This document shows, one piece after another, positions 9,622 through 16,376 of a stretch of DNA of 64,000 nt (its first letter is position 1; every line of letters starts with the position of its first letter). Position numbers and translations under genes: made by a program. Origin of the DNA: Ewingella sp. CoE-038-23 (GTDB lineage: Bacteria > Pseudomonadota > Gammaproteobacteria > Enterobacterales > Enterobacteriaceae); contig NZ_JAZHOH010000001.1 of assembly GCF_040419245.1 (NCBI RefSeq), positions 4,340,001 to 4,404,000 on the forward strand, read 5' to 3'. The notes under the pieces are model-generated. The model was not told where the DNA came from and made no database searches. It worked only from the letters and a program-made list of their open reading frames with translations.

Positions 9622-11229
9622 TTACTCCACAGAAACGTTTTCGAAGTGGTGCTTGCCCAGTGGATCTACCACATAGCCTTTGACTTCTTTACGCACTGGC
9701 TCATAAACGGTGGAGTGAGCCACGATCAGCGCAGGCGCTTGGTCATGCATCACAACCTGAGCCTGTTGGTACAGCGCAGCACGTTTGGCGTGATCGGATT
9801 CAGCACGAGCTGGCTGGATCAGGTCTTCAAACGGCTTGTAGCACCAGCGAGAGTAGTTAGAGCCGTCTTTCGCCGCTGCACAGCTGAACAGGGTGGCGAA
9901 GAAGTTGTCTGGATCCCCATTGTCGCCGGTCCAGCCCATCATCACTGCCTGATGCTCACCCGCTTTGGCGCGTTTCAGATACTCGCCCCACTCGTAAGTC
10001 ACGATGTTGGCTTTCACGCCCACTTTCGCCCAGTCAGCCTGAATCATCTCAGCCATGCGGCGAGCGTTCGGGTTGTATGGACGCTGAACAGGCATTGCCC
10101 ACAGGTCGATGGTGAAGCCGTCAGCGTGGCCAGACTCTTTCAGCAGCTCTTTGGCTTTAACTGGATCGTATGGGTAATCAACGATGTCTTTGTTGTAGCC
10201 CCACATAGTTGGTGGGATCAGGTTCTTAGCAGCAGAGCCAGCACCCTGATAAACCGCGTCGATGATGGCTTGTTTGTTCACAGCCATGGTCAGTGCTTGG
10301 CGCACTTTCACGTCATCCAGCGGTTTTTTCTCAACGTTGAAGGAGACATAACCCACGTTCAGACCCGGTTGTTGCATCAGGTTGATGGTTTTGTCTTTCT
10401 TCATTGCCGCGATGTCAGCTGGGTTAGGGAACGGCATAACCTGACATTCGTTTTTCTGCAATTTGGCATAACGCACAGAAGCGTCAGGCGTGATGGAGAA
10501 GACTAAACGGTCGATCTGCGGCTTGGTGCCCCAGTATCCTGGGAAGGCTTTGTACAGGATGCGGGAGTCTTTCTGGTATTGCAGCAGCTGGAATGGACCA
10601 GTACCGATTGGGTTCAGGTCAACTTTCTCCGGCGTACCGGCTTTCAGCATGTTAGCCGCATATTCGCCAGACAGGATTGACGCGAAGTCCATACCCAGGT
10701 CAGCCAGGAATGGCGCTTCAGGGCGGTTCAGCACGAACTGCACGGTGTAATCGTCAACTTTGACGATTTTGCTGATCAGGTCAGGCATGCCCATGCCTTC
10801 GAAGTATTCATAGCTGCCGCCAGAAACGCCGTGGTATGGGTTGTTTTTGTCTAACTGACGCTCAAAGGAGTAAACCACGTCATCCGCGTTGAAATCGCGA
10901 GTAGGTTTGAAATCTTTGCTGTCTTGCCACTTCACGCCTTTGCGCAGGTGGAAGGTGTAGGTTTTGCCATCTGGGGAGATGTCCCACTTCTCAGCCAGAC
11001 CCGGCTGCAATTCAGTGGTACCAATTTTGAACTCTACCAAACGGTTGTAGATAGGCACGGAGCTGGCATCGTAAGTCGTACCAGAGGTGAACAGCTGTGG
11101 GTTAAAGCCTTCAGGCGAGCCTTCAGAACAATAAACTAAAGTTTTGGCTTGGACGCTGGCGGCCACGGTCAGCGCTATCAGGCCCATACTGAATTTCAGT
11201 AGCCCTGCTTTACCCAAGGAGATTTTCAT
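9622..11229 (-). CDS. dppA: Periplasmic dipeptide-binding protein DppA
   Basis: 535 residues, equal to E. coli DppA. Sec signal peptide (MKISLGKAGLLKFSMGLIAL..., cleavage near VQA|KTLVYCSEG). The mature start KTLVYCSEGSPEGFNPQ and the internal DPDNFF segment are characteristic of the family SBP_bac_5 (cluster C binding proteins). It captures dipeptides, and in E. coli also delivers haem and serves as a chemotaxis receptor partner. First gene of dppABCDF; the leader has a CA-rich segment close to the ribosome site (see separate entry). Confidence 0.96.
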   Translation of the reverse strand: MKISLGKAGLLKFSMGLIALTVAASVQAKTLVYCSEGSPEGFNPQLFTSGTTYDASSVPIYNRLVEFKIGTTELQPGLAEKWDISPDGKTYTFHLRKGVKWQDSKDFKPTRDFNADDVVYSFERQLDKNNPYHGVSGGSYEYFEGMGMPDLISKIVKVDDYTVQFVLNRPEAPFLADLGMDFASILSGEYAANMLKAGTPEKVDLNPIGTGPFQLLQYQKDSRILYKAFPGYWGTKPQIDRLVFSITPDASVRYAKLQKNECQVMPFPNPADIAAMKKDKTINLMQQPGLNVGYVSFNVEKKPLDDVKVRQALTMAVNKQAIIDAVYQGAGSAAKNLIPPTMWGYNKDIVDYPYDPVKAKELLKESGHADGFTIDLWAMPVQRPYNPNARRMAEMIQADWAKVGVKANIVTYEWGEYLKRAKAGEHQAVMMGWTGDNGDPDNFFATLFSCAAAKDGSNYSRWCYKPFEDLIQPARAESDHAKRAALYQQAQVVMHDQAPALIVAHSTVYEPVRKEVKGYVVDPLGKHHFENVSVE

Positions 11230-11250
11230 CGCTTGTGCTCCATCTATTAA

Positions 11251-11276
11251 TGGTGATGTGGATGTGTGTGTTGTAT
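11251..11276 (-). promoter_or_regulatory. CA-rich leader of dppA, candidate GcvB sRNA target
   Basis: Read on the minus strand, the 5' leader just upstream of the GATGGAG ribosome site carries ATACAACACACACATCC, an almost pure C/A tract. In E. coli and Salmonella, GcvB represses dppA by pairing its G/U-rich R1 region with such a tract near the start codon. The tract is seen here; the pairing is inferred from the known system. The gcvB gene is not in this window. Confidence 0.6.
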
Positions 11277-11927
11277 TTGCAGCTCACGCCTCCCTTTATT
11301 TTTTATAGACGGGAGGCTGTGTTGCCCAATTCGCTGCGGAAAGTCTTTCCAGAAAAAGGGAGGAACGCCGAGGAGGCGTTTTCTCAGGCAAAACTCGTAA
11401 ACTTAGCGTTACAAAAAATTACCGGAAAAATCTTCTGGTCTTACTTCGGGCTATCAATTTGGCAACTCTGATGGATGACGTCAATATAACCAATAGGCAT
11501 TTACAAAGACTGTGAGTAACAGCAAACAAACATAAAAAAACCTTTCTTTAACATATGCAGGATGAAAGTTCAGTTATATGGCAGAAAGTCAACACATTCA
11601 CCTACCTAACAGAATCATCTCAGCGCTTTACCCCGTTTTCTTTCGAAAAAAATTTCTTGCCAAATGATGATTATATGAACGGTTATTGGTGTGATCGGGC
11701 CATAAGCCAGCGGAAAATGCTGAGGACGGATGAGATAATTTGCCGCGAACGCGCCAGAAAAGGGTGCAGATGGACGCCAAAATAGGGCCTGCGCTCTATT
11801 TTGGTGCAGAGGGGGAAATAGTGATTGTTTCCGAGTGAAAGAATTTTATTTGCGACATTTTGTTGCATATAGCGACATTATACCGCAACCTGAGTCTCAG
11901 CATGCACACATGAAAAAAGGTGAAATT
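11277..11927. other. Long non-coding stretch upstream of dppA
   Basis: About 650 bases without a convincing gene. Near dppA is an inverted repeat GCCTCCC (11288-11294) / GGGAGGC (11311-11317) and, on the + strand, a small hairpin with an ACGCC/GGCGT stem and T-run near 11367-11386. These would lie in or near the dppA leader. The dppA promoter must be here but I could not choose one with confidence. The 11480-11927 half is AT-rich, unlike the dpp genes, and leads into the TA module. Short frames in it show no codon pattern or ribosome site worth calling. Confidence 0.5.
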
Positions 11928-12164
11928 ATGGCAACCAGCATCAGGCTTGATGATGATTTTGTCAGTGAAGTAAAAATCCACGCAGAAGCCACCCATCGCA
12001 GTATTCCAAAGCAGATCGAGCATTGGGCGAAAATAGGCCGGATTGCCGAAGATAACCCTGACCTTACCTATCGATTTATTATGGAAACCCTCTTAGCCAA
12101 AAGTGAAATTGATAACCACAAGGTAACGCGTTATGTCAGAAGGACAGAGCGGTCAAAGGATTGA
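11928..12164 (+). CDS. ParD-like antitoxin
   Basis: 78 residues from ATG 11928, which follows AAAAAAGGTGAAATT; the frame is open further upstream but that part lacks family resemblance. The N-terminus MATSIRLDDDFVSEVKIHAE is a ribbon-helix-helix DNA-binding segment, then RSIPKQIEHWAKIGRIAEDNPDLTY, the hallmark of the ParD-like antitoxin family (PF11903 type). It should neutralise the toxin encoded next and autoregulate the pair. The gene overlaps the toxin by 32 nt. AT-rich, unlike dpp and eptB on either side, consistent with acquisition. Confidence 0.8.
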   Translation: MATSIRLDDDFVSEVKIHAEATHRSIPKQIEHWAKIGRIAEDNPDLTYRFIMETLLAKSEIDNHKVTRYVRRTERSKD

Positions 12165-12462
12165 TACGTTTGAGTCTCATCGTTTCTCAAAGGCATTAAA
12201 TCGCTTACCGCAACAGCAGCAAGCCGTGGTGGAGGATGAGATTGAGCGCATACAGGACAACCCGACTATCGGCGAGTTAAAGAAAGGGGATTTAAATTAC
12301 CTGCGGGTGCACAAATTCCAACTCAACAACCAGCTCGCGCTAATAGGCTACAGCTGGGTAGAAGATAAAATTGCACTGTATTTGCTGAGTCTGGATTCTC
12401 ATGAAAACTTCTATCAGGATCAGAAGAATCATCGGAAGGCTGATTTAAAGCTAATGAAATAG
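12133..12462 (+). CDS. RelE/ParE-family toxin
   Basis: 109 residues. The segments FSKALNRLPQQQQAVVEDEIERIQDNPTIGE, KKGDLNYLRVHKFQLNNQLALIGY and the terminal IALYLLSLDSHENFYQDQK match the RelE/ParE fold, where GDL..LRVHKF..N.QLALIGY is the central sheet. Toxins of this class are mRNA-cleaving ribosome-dependent RNases or gyrase poisons; which one cannot be told from sequence. It overlaps the antitoxin gene, the usual arrangement. The stop is only 6 nt from the start of a 96-bp repeat. Confidence 0.78.
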   Translation: MSEGQSGQRIDTFESHRFSKALNRLPQQQQAVVEDEIERIQDNPTIGELKKGDLNYLRVHKFQLNNQLALIGYSWVEDKIALYLLSLDSHENFYQDQKNHRKADLKLMK

Positions 12463-12467
12463 CTCCC

Positions 12468-12563
12468 AACCTCCTTCGGAGGTTCTCATCCTCATAAACT
12501 CCAGACGAAAAAAAACCTGCTTTAAAAAGCAGGTTTTTCAAATGTGGTCGGCGAGAGAGGATT
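12468..12563. repeat. 96-bp perfect direct repeat, copy 1 (tRNA-Pro tail duplicate)
   Basis: Identical to 12632-12727. It contains an AACCTCC/GGAGGTT hairpin, a terminator (12511-12538) and, at 12545-12563, the last 19 nt of tRNA-Pro including CCA on the minus strand. Identity ends inside the tRNA T-arm, after which the sequence diverges. It therefore looks like a tRNA-Pro remnant left by unequal recombination, or an attachment-site-like duplication. Confidence 0.92.
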
Positions 12564-12567
12564 ACGC

Positions 12568-12609
12568 GCATCTGCGATGCTTGCCCTGCGGGCCGTTGCT
12601 AAAGCAACG
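12568..12609. repeat. Three adjacent short hairpins between the repeat copies
   Basis: GCATC-TGC-GATGC, GCCC-TGC-GGGC and CGTTGC-TAAA-GCAACG follow each other with 0-2 bases between. They are joined on one side to the partial tRNA end and on the other to GTCTCGCTGCGCTCGGCT. The block is GC-rich and has no coding potential. Function unknown; it may be a structured tRNA-associated spacer. Confidence 0.6.
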
Positions 12610-12631
12610 TGGTCTCGCTGCGCTCGGCTCA

Positions 12632-12727
12632 AACCTCCTTCGGAGGTTCTCATCCTCATAAACTCCAGACGAAAAAAAACCTGCTTTAAAAAGCAGGTTT
12701 TTCAAATGTGGTCGGCGAGAGAGGATT
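12632..12727. repeat. 96-bp perfect direct repeat, copy 2 (at the intact tRNA-Pro)
   Basis: Second copy, 164 bp from the first. It covers the 3' end and CCA of the intact tRNA-Pro gene, its terminator and the downstream AACCTCC hairpin. Confidence 0.92.
12675..12702 (-). terminator. Terminator of tRNA-Pro
   Basis: Read on the minus strand, AAAAACCTGC / GCAGGTTTTT stem with an AT loop followed by a T-run, six bases after the tRNA CCA end. A perfect copy lies at 12511-12538. Confidence 0.88.
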
Positions 12728-12785
12728 CGAACCTCCGACCCACTGGTCCCAAACCAGTTGCGCTACCAAGCTGCGCTACTCGCCG
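12709..12785 (-). tRNA. tRNA-Pro (UGG)
   Basis: 77 nt including encoded CCA. Acceptor stem CGGCGAG/CTCGCCG, D-arm with AGCTTGGTAGCGC, anticodon arm ACTGG-TTTGGGA-CCAGT giving anticodon TGG, and T-arm GTCGGAGGTTCGAATCC. It reads proline CCA/CCG-type codons. By sequence it matches E. coli proM, yet it sits in the dppA-eptB interval where E. coli has proK (CGG). The sigma-70 promoter is directly upstream and the terminator directly downstream. Confidence 0.96.
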
Positions 12786-12796
12786 AATTGGGCCGC

Positions 12797-12825
12797 ATGT
12801 TACTGCTGCTGATTCAGAGCGTCAA
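12797..12825 (-). promoter_or_regulatory. Sigma-70 promoter of tRNA-Pro
   Basis: Minus strand TTGACG (12820-12825), a 17-bp spacer, and TAACAT (12797-12802), followed by a GC-rich GCGGCCC discriminator. Such discriminators are typical of stable-RNA promoters under stringent control. Confidence 0.82.
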
Positions 12826-12886
12826 CGCCTTTTTATGACAACTCTGCTGACTGCTTAGAAATTCAGCGGAACCGGCATTTTCAGCC

Positions 12887-14572
12887 TTAAATACTGTCAG
12901 CAGACTGAGGTTTAGCACACCAATTATTGGCGGGATTGATACCACCGTCGGGCGAGGTATATCCCAGACAACCCAGAATTGAGTCGAATAACTCCTCGTG
13001 GCGTTTTTTACCCCCCACGCGCTGCTGGGCTTTTAACCTGTCGAAAGCTTCCTGATGGTCCGGCTGGGCGAGGAAGCTGTCGGACGCCCAGGCAATCATA
13101 GGTACGCGGAATTGCTCGTCAGGAGCCATCTGGCGCGGCGTGCCGTGCAGGTGGGAATTCTCATCAATCGACTCGCCGTGGTCGGCGGCATAGAACACCA
13201 CGGCCTTTTTATCGCGCAGTGAGTCAATTACGTTGCCGATGAAGGTGTCGGTATACAGGACGCTATTATCAAAGGCGTTAATTAGCTGCGCCTTTGAACA
13301 GGAGCGATCTACGCCCATGCACTCGGGCGTGTAGCGCGCAAAGCTGCGCGGATAGCGCTGCGAATACTGATAGTGCGAACCTTTGGTGTGCAGAATGACT
13401 AAGTGTTTGCCCTGCGGATGGTTTTTCACCGACTCTTGCAATTCGTTCACCAGCAGCATGTCATCTACCGGCTTGCCGTCATTGCGCTTTTCCGAGGCGA
13501 TGATTTCGCGGAAAGAGTAATTGTCAGTATTGGTGTTGTTGTAGAACCACACTTCACTTTGCATCGCGAACAGCTCAGAGCTGAATCCCAGCGACTTAAG
13601 CACAGAAAACACATTCTTCTCTTTCAAAGTTCGCTGTGGATTATCTTCCGCCCCGCCTTCCCGCACGAACATACAGCGCAGGGAGAGCTTAGTGGCGGTG
13701 TCGCACGAGGTACCACGGAAAGCCACCAGATTCTCTTCTTGCGACAAACGCGGCGTGGTATCGCGCTCGTAGCCGAGGATGCCCATGTGGTCCCAGCGGG
13801 TGGTCTCGCCGATGATAAACACGACATAAGTGTCATCAATGCCCGCCGGCGGAATGTAGGTAAACTTTTTCGCCGGGTCTAACAAGTTACTGGCGTCATT
13901 GCTTTCATCCACCTGCGTATAGGCAAAAAGCCCCAGCGCAGCCAGCCAGTTAGAGGGTAAATAAGAGTGCGCGACCACGCCGCCGTAGCTCGGCAAGTCA
14001 ATGTTGGTCAGTTTTTCATTCAAACTCTGCTGGCGATCCAGCATGCGCAGCGGCAGCCATACCAGCGCCACCACGGCGAGCAAAATAGCCAGCGGGAGCA
14101 GGCGCTGACCCGGCGTTTTCATCTGCTCAATCAGCGTTAGCCGCAGGTCATTTTTCCAAATAAGTATCAAAGGAATGATGCTGACAACGGCCATCCACAA
14201 GAAGAAATACCAGCCAATCACTTCTTTACTCAGGTCAATGTCGGTGGTCATGACCGAGGCAATAATGCCGTAGCCAATGACGACGTTGAACATCACCATG
14301 TAGTAGCTGGCGGCCACCGATATCAGCAGCAAAAAGCTGGCAATGATGCGGAAAAACAGGCGCCCGCCCAGTGATAACAGGCGCAGCAAGAAGAAGGTGA
14401 ACAGCACGATGGCAACCACTTCTGTGAAGGCTTGAACCACTTCAGTCAGATTGAGGTTATGGGCCATCGGTGCAAAGCGGCGGTAAAACACGGAGACATT
14501 GAGGAAAATGCCGATGTAAATCGCTAACAAGAAGGAGAGATTTTGCTGCGATAGAGTCTTCACTCTATTCAT
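12887..14572 (-). CDS. eptB: Kdo2-lipid A phosphoethanolamine transferase EptB
   Basis: 561 residues (E. coli 563) with close resemblance throughout. Five N-terminal membrane helices (from NLSFLLAIYIGIFLNVSVFYRRF) anchor a periplasmic sulfatase-fold domain. The nucleophile Thr lies in VVFIIGETTRWDHMGILGY at about residue 280, and metal ligands in FYAADHGES and HLHGTP. It adds phosphoethanolamine to the outer Kdo of LPS, reducing negative charge and polymyxin binding. The dpp-tRNA-Pro-eptB order is shared with E. coli. In E. coli it is controlled by the MgrR sRNA; no such gene is seen here. Confidence 0.95.
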   Translation of the reverse strand: MNRVKTLSQQNLSFLLAIYIGIFLNVSVFYRRFAPMAHNLNLTEVVQAFTEVVAIVLFTFFLLRLLSLGGRLFFRIIASFLLLISVAASYYMVMFNVVIGYGIIASVMTTDIDLSKEVIGWYFFLWMAVVSIIPLILIWKNDLRLTLIEQMKTPGQRLLPLAILLAVVALVWLPLRMLDRQQSLNEKLTNIDLPSYGGVVAHSYLPSNWLAALGLFAYTQVDESNDASNLLDPAKKFTYIPPAGIDDTYVVFIIGETTRWDHMGILGYERDTTPRLSQEENLVAFRGTSCDTATKLSLRCMFVREGGAEDNPQRTLKEKNVFSVLKSLGFSSELFAMQSEVWFYNNTNTDNYSFREIIASEKRNDGKPVDDMLLVNELQESVKNHPQGKHLVILHTKGSHYQYSQRYPRSFARYTPECMGVDRSCSKAQLINAFDNSVLYTDTFIGNVIDSLRDKKAVVFYAADHGESIDENSHLHGTPRQMAPDEQFRVPMIAWASDSFLAQPDHQEAFDRLKAQQRVGGKKRHEELFDSILGCLGYTSPDGGINPANNWCAKPQSADSI

Positions 14573-14716
14573 GTAATGTGGTTTTCCAGACAGTTTTAGA
14601 AAGATTCTGAATCATTGTGACATGTTTGTTGGCCGGTGGTTCACCCATATTGGTTAGAAACGAGATTTGGCTAGGATTTCCAGAATGATCTGCATTAGGC
14701 GAAGCCCCAAACGAGA

Positions 14717-14738
14717 AAAGGAGGCCGAAGCCTCCTTT
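14717..14738 (-). terminator. Terminator downstream of ohr
   Basis: Minus strand AAAGGAGGC-TTCG-GCCTCCTTT hairpin with a UUCG tetraloop, followed by TCTCG. It lies about 60 nt after the ohr stop and 145 nt before the eptB start. Confidence 0.8.
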
Positions 14739-14795
14739 GTGGGTAACCTGGTGTGGCAAACGCGTGACTAATAGGTTTCCACTGATGCCATTATT

Positions 14796-15218
14796 TTATT
14801 TTACGTTCAGAGTGACATCAATGTTGCCGCGAGTGGCATTAGAGTAAGGGCAGACATGGTGCGCTTTCTCAACCAGAGCTTCGGCTTCGCTGCGTTCGAT
14901 ACCTGGCAGAGTGATATCCAGCTGCACTTCTAAGCCATAGCCACCAGGGATTTCACCAATACCCACGGTCGCTTCGATTTTAGCGTCGGCAGGGATTTTC
15001 ACTTTTTCTTTCGCGCCAACGGCTTTCAGAGCACCGAGGAAACAGGCTGAATAACCCGCGCCAAACAGCTGCTCAGGGTTCGTTGCACCACCCAATCCCC
15101 CCATCTCTTTCGGCAGGCCCAGTTTGACATCCAGCAGGCCATCGTCAGAAACCGCACGGCCATCACGACCACCGGTGGAAGAGACATGAGCGCGGTACAT
15201 TACTTTTTCGATAGACAT
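14796..15218 (-). CDS. ohr: Organic hydroperoxide reductase Ohr
   Basis: 140 residues, the family length. The two redox cysteines are C59 (GAGYSACFLGAL) and C123 (HHVCPYSNATRGN); the N-terminal ARG loop is present as GGRDGRAVSDDG. Ohr reduces organic and fatty-acid peroxides with lipoylated partners. It is transcribed towards eptB from its own promoter, downstream of the MarR-type regulator OhrR on the same strand, with a clean palindrome in between. Confidence 0.94.
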   Translation of the reverse strand: MSIEKVMYRAHVSSTGGRDGRAVSDDGLLDVKLGLPKEMGGLGGATNPEQLFGAGYSACFLGALKAVGAKEKVKIPADAKIEATVGIGEIPGGYGLEVQLDITLPGIERSEAEALVEKAHHVCPYSNATRGNIDVTLNVK

Positions 15219-15264
15219 ATTTCATTCCTTTAAGACAGGTTGGGTTTAGGGTAAGAATTAATAT

Positions 15265-15279
15265 CGCTATTTAATAGCG
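15265..15279. promoter_or_regulatory. Candidate OhrR operator upstream of ohr
   Basis: Perfect palindrome CGCTATT-T-AATAGCG, about 46 nt upstream of the ohr start. MarR/OhrR dimers bind such palindromes and are released by peroxide oxidation. A related but less perfect GCGCACTATATATATTG sequence precedes ohrR itself (about 15843-15861), so autoregulation is plausible. Confidence 0.55.
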
Positions 15280-15373
15280 CACGACTTGTTAATCATTCGC
15301 AGACAAACTCGAAGCTCTACTCCGGACTTGTCTGCTGACTACAAAGAATTTCTCGCTGCCTGATATTCAGCAA

Positions 15374-15838
15374 TCAGGACTTATCTTTCAGCCTTTCACG
15401 CAGGGACTCAAGCTGGCCCTTCAAGGCTGACATTTCATCGATATCACATTCAGTGGCGCACATAATCGCCTCCGGGATACCTTTTGCTTTTTCTTTCAGC
15501 GCCTTGCCGGCATCGGTCAGGGTAATAATCACCTGGCGCTCATCGGTTTTAGCCCGATTACGAACCAGCAGACCGGCAGTTTCCAAACGCTTTAACAGCG
15601 GCGTCAGGGTCGCGGAATCAAGGAATAGCTTTTCGCCAATTTCCGATACGATCACGTCATCACGCTGCCACAGCACCAGCATCACCAGATATTGCGGATA
15701 GGTCAGGTCAAGCTCACCCAGCAGCTTACGGTAGACTTTATGCAGTGCCAGATTCGCGGAATACAGTGCAAAACACATCTGTTGATCCAGATGGAGCAGA
15801 GCATTGGTCGATATTGGTGATTCAGTTTTCGTCTTCAT
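15374..15838 (-). CDS. ohrR: MarR-family organic-peroxide sensor OhrR
   Basis: 154 residues from ATG 15838, preceded by GAGG; a TTG three codons upstream is a weaker start. The peroxide-sensing Cys is C22 in [25 protein letters not shown], the signature of OhrR. The winged helix follows ([28 protein letters not shown], then the [16 protein letters not shown] wing). It represses ohr until its cysteine is oxidised. It is in the same direction as ohr, separated by 155 nt containing the operator. Confidence 0.92.
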   Translation of the reverse strand: MKTKTESPISTNALLHLDQQMCFALYSANLALHKVYRKLLGELDLTYPQYLVMLVLWQRDDVIVSEIGEKLFLDSATLTPLLKRLETAGLLVRNRAKTDERQVIITLTDAGKALKEKAKGIPEAIMCATECDIDEMSALKGQLESLRERLKDKS

Positions 15839-15903
15839 GGGCCTCAATATATATAGTGCGCGATTTTATCGCAAGCATTTTTTGACGGCATTTTGCTCGA
15901 AAG

Positions 15904-16044
15904 CTATTCGGGCCATTGCCGTGCGCTGTGTAAAACACGCAATATCTTGATCTTGTTAGGAGTTGATGGAAGAACAGCATAGACCACAATGAAGTGTGTT
16001 TCCGGAACAATCAGTTCGCGGGTTTCCGCTAAACGATCTTTTCT
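15904..16044 (-). pseudogene. Truncated ParE/RelE-type toxin remnant
   Basis: Overlapping the 3' end of the RelB/DinJ-like gene in another frame is a 46-residue stretch starting near RKDRLAETRELIVPETHF and ending ILRVLHSARQWPE then a stop. These are the two C-terminal halves of ParE toxins: the conserved (G)TREL(I)V strand and the closing ILRVLHxxxxWP motif. The N-terminal 40-50 residues of a normal toxin (about 95 residues) are missing and no start codon precedes the stretch in frame, so the toxin is broken by a deletion that fused its middle to the antitoxin end. Confidence 0.75.
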
Positions 16045-16313
16045 TCCCTGCGCTTGGCGAAATACGCCTCCACCTCTTTATGAGGTATGCCCGGCGTGTC
16101 GTCTTCCAGGGACTCCCGAACTTTAGCCTTAAACCATATATCGTAAGCTTTTGAATCCGAGACAAACCCGGCTGGCAACCCTCCTTCATTGGCGACTCGC
16201 GTCAATAAAATCCTCACAACATCAGAGAGGGTCAAACCAAGACTTTCAAGCACTACGCTTGCTTTGTCCTTAATTTCTGAATCGATACGCGCCTGAACCA
16301 GAGCATTTGGCAT
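16029..16313 (-). CDS. RelB/DinJ-family antitoxin
   Basis: 94 residues from ATG 16313 (MPNALVQARIDSEIKDKAS), preceded by GAGGAAAAC; another ATG is directly upstream. MPNALVQARIDSEIKDKASVVLESLGLTLSDVVRILLTRVANEGGLPAGF is the family's DNA-binding half, shown here only in part: ribbon VQARID then SLGLTLSDVVRILLTRV helices. The C-terminal toxin-binding part is KVRESLEDDTPGIPHKEVEAYFAKRREE. Its toxin partner survives only as a C-terminal fragment, so this is likely an orphan antitoxin. Confidence 0.85.
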   Translation of the reverse strand: MPNALVQARIDSEIKDKASVVLESLGLTLSDVVRILLTRVANEGGLPAGFVSDSKAYDIWFKAKVRESLEDDTPGIPHKEVEAYFAKRREEKIV

Positions 16314-16376
16314 CATGTTTTCCTCATTGGGCATTAAGCCCTTATTGTCATTCATTTGCATGACAACACCCACCCT

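Noticed and set aside
9646-10506. 286-codon frame antisense to dppA
   Set aside because: dppA is certain; the antisense protein has no recognisable motif.
11555-11785. 76-codon frame upstream of the ParD-like gene
   Set aside because: No ribosome site or family resemblance, and AT-rich codon use like random sequence. Left as non-coding.
12544-12858. Open frame spanning tRNA-Pro and the repeat
   Set aside because: It overlaps an intact tRNA in antisense; this is a familiar false ORF.
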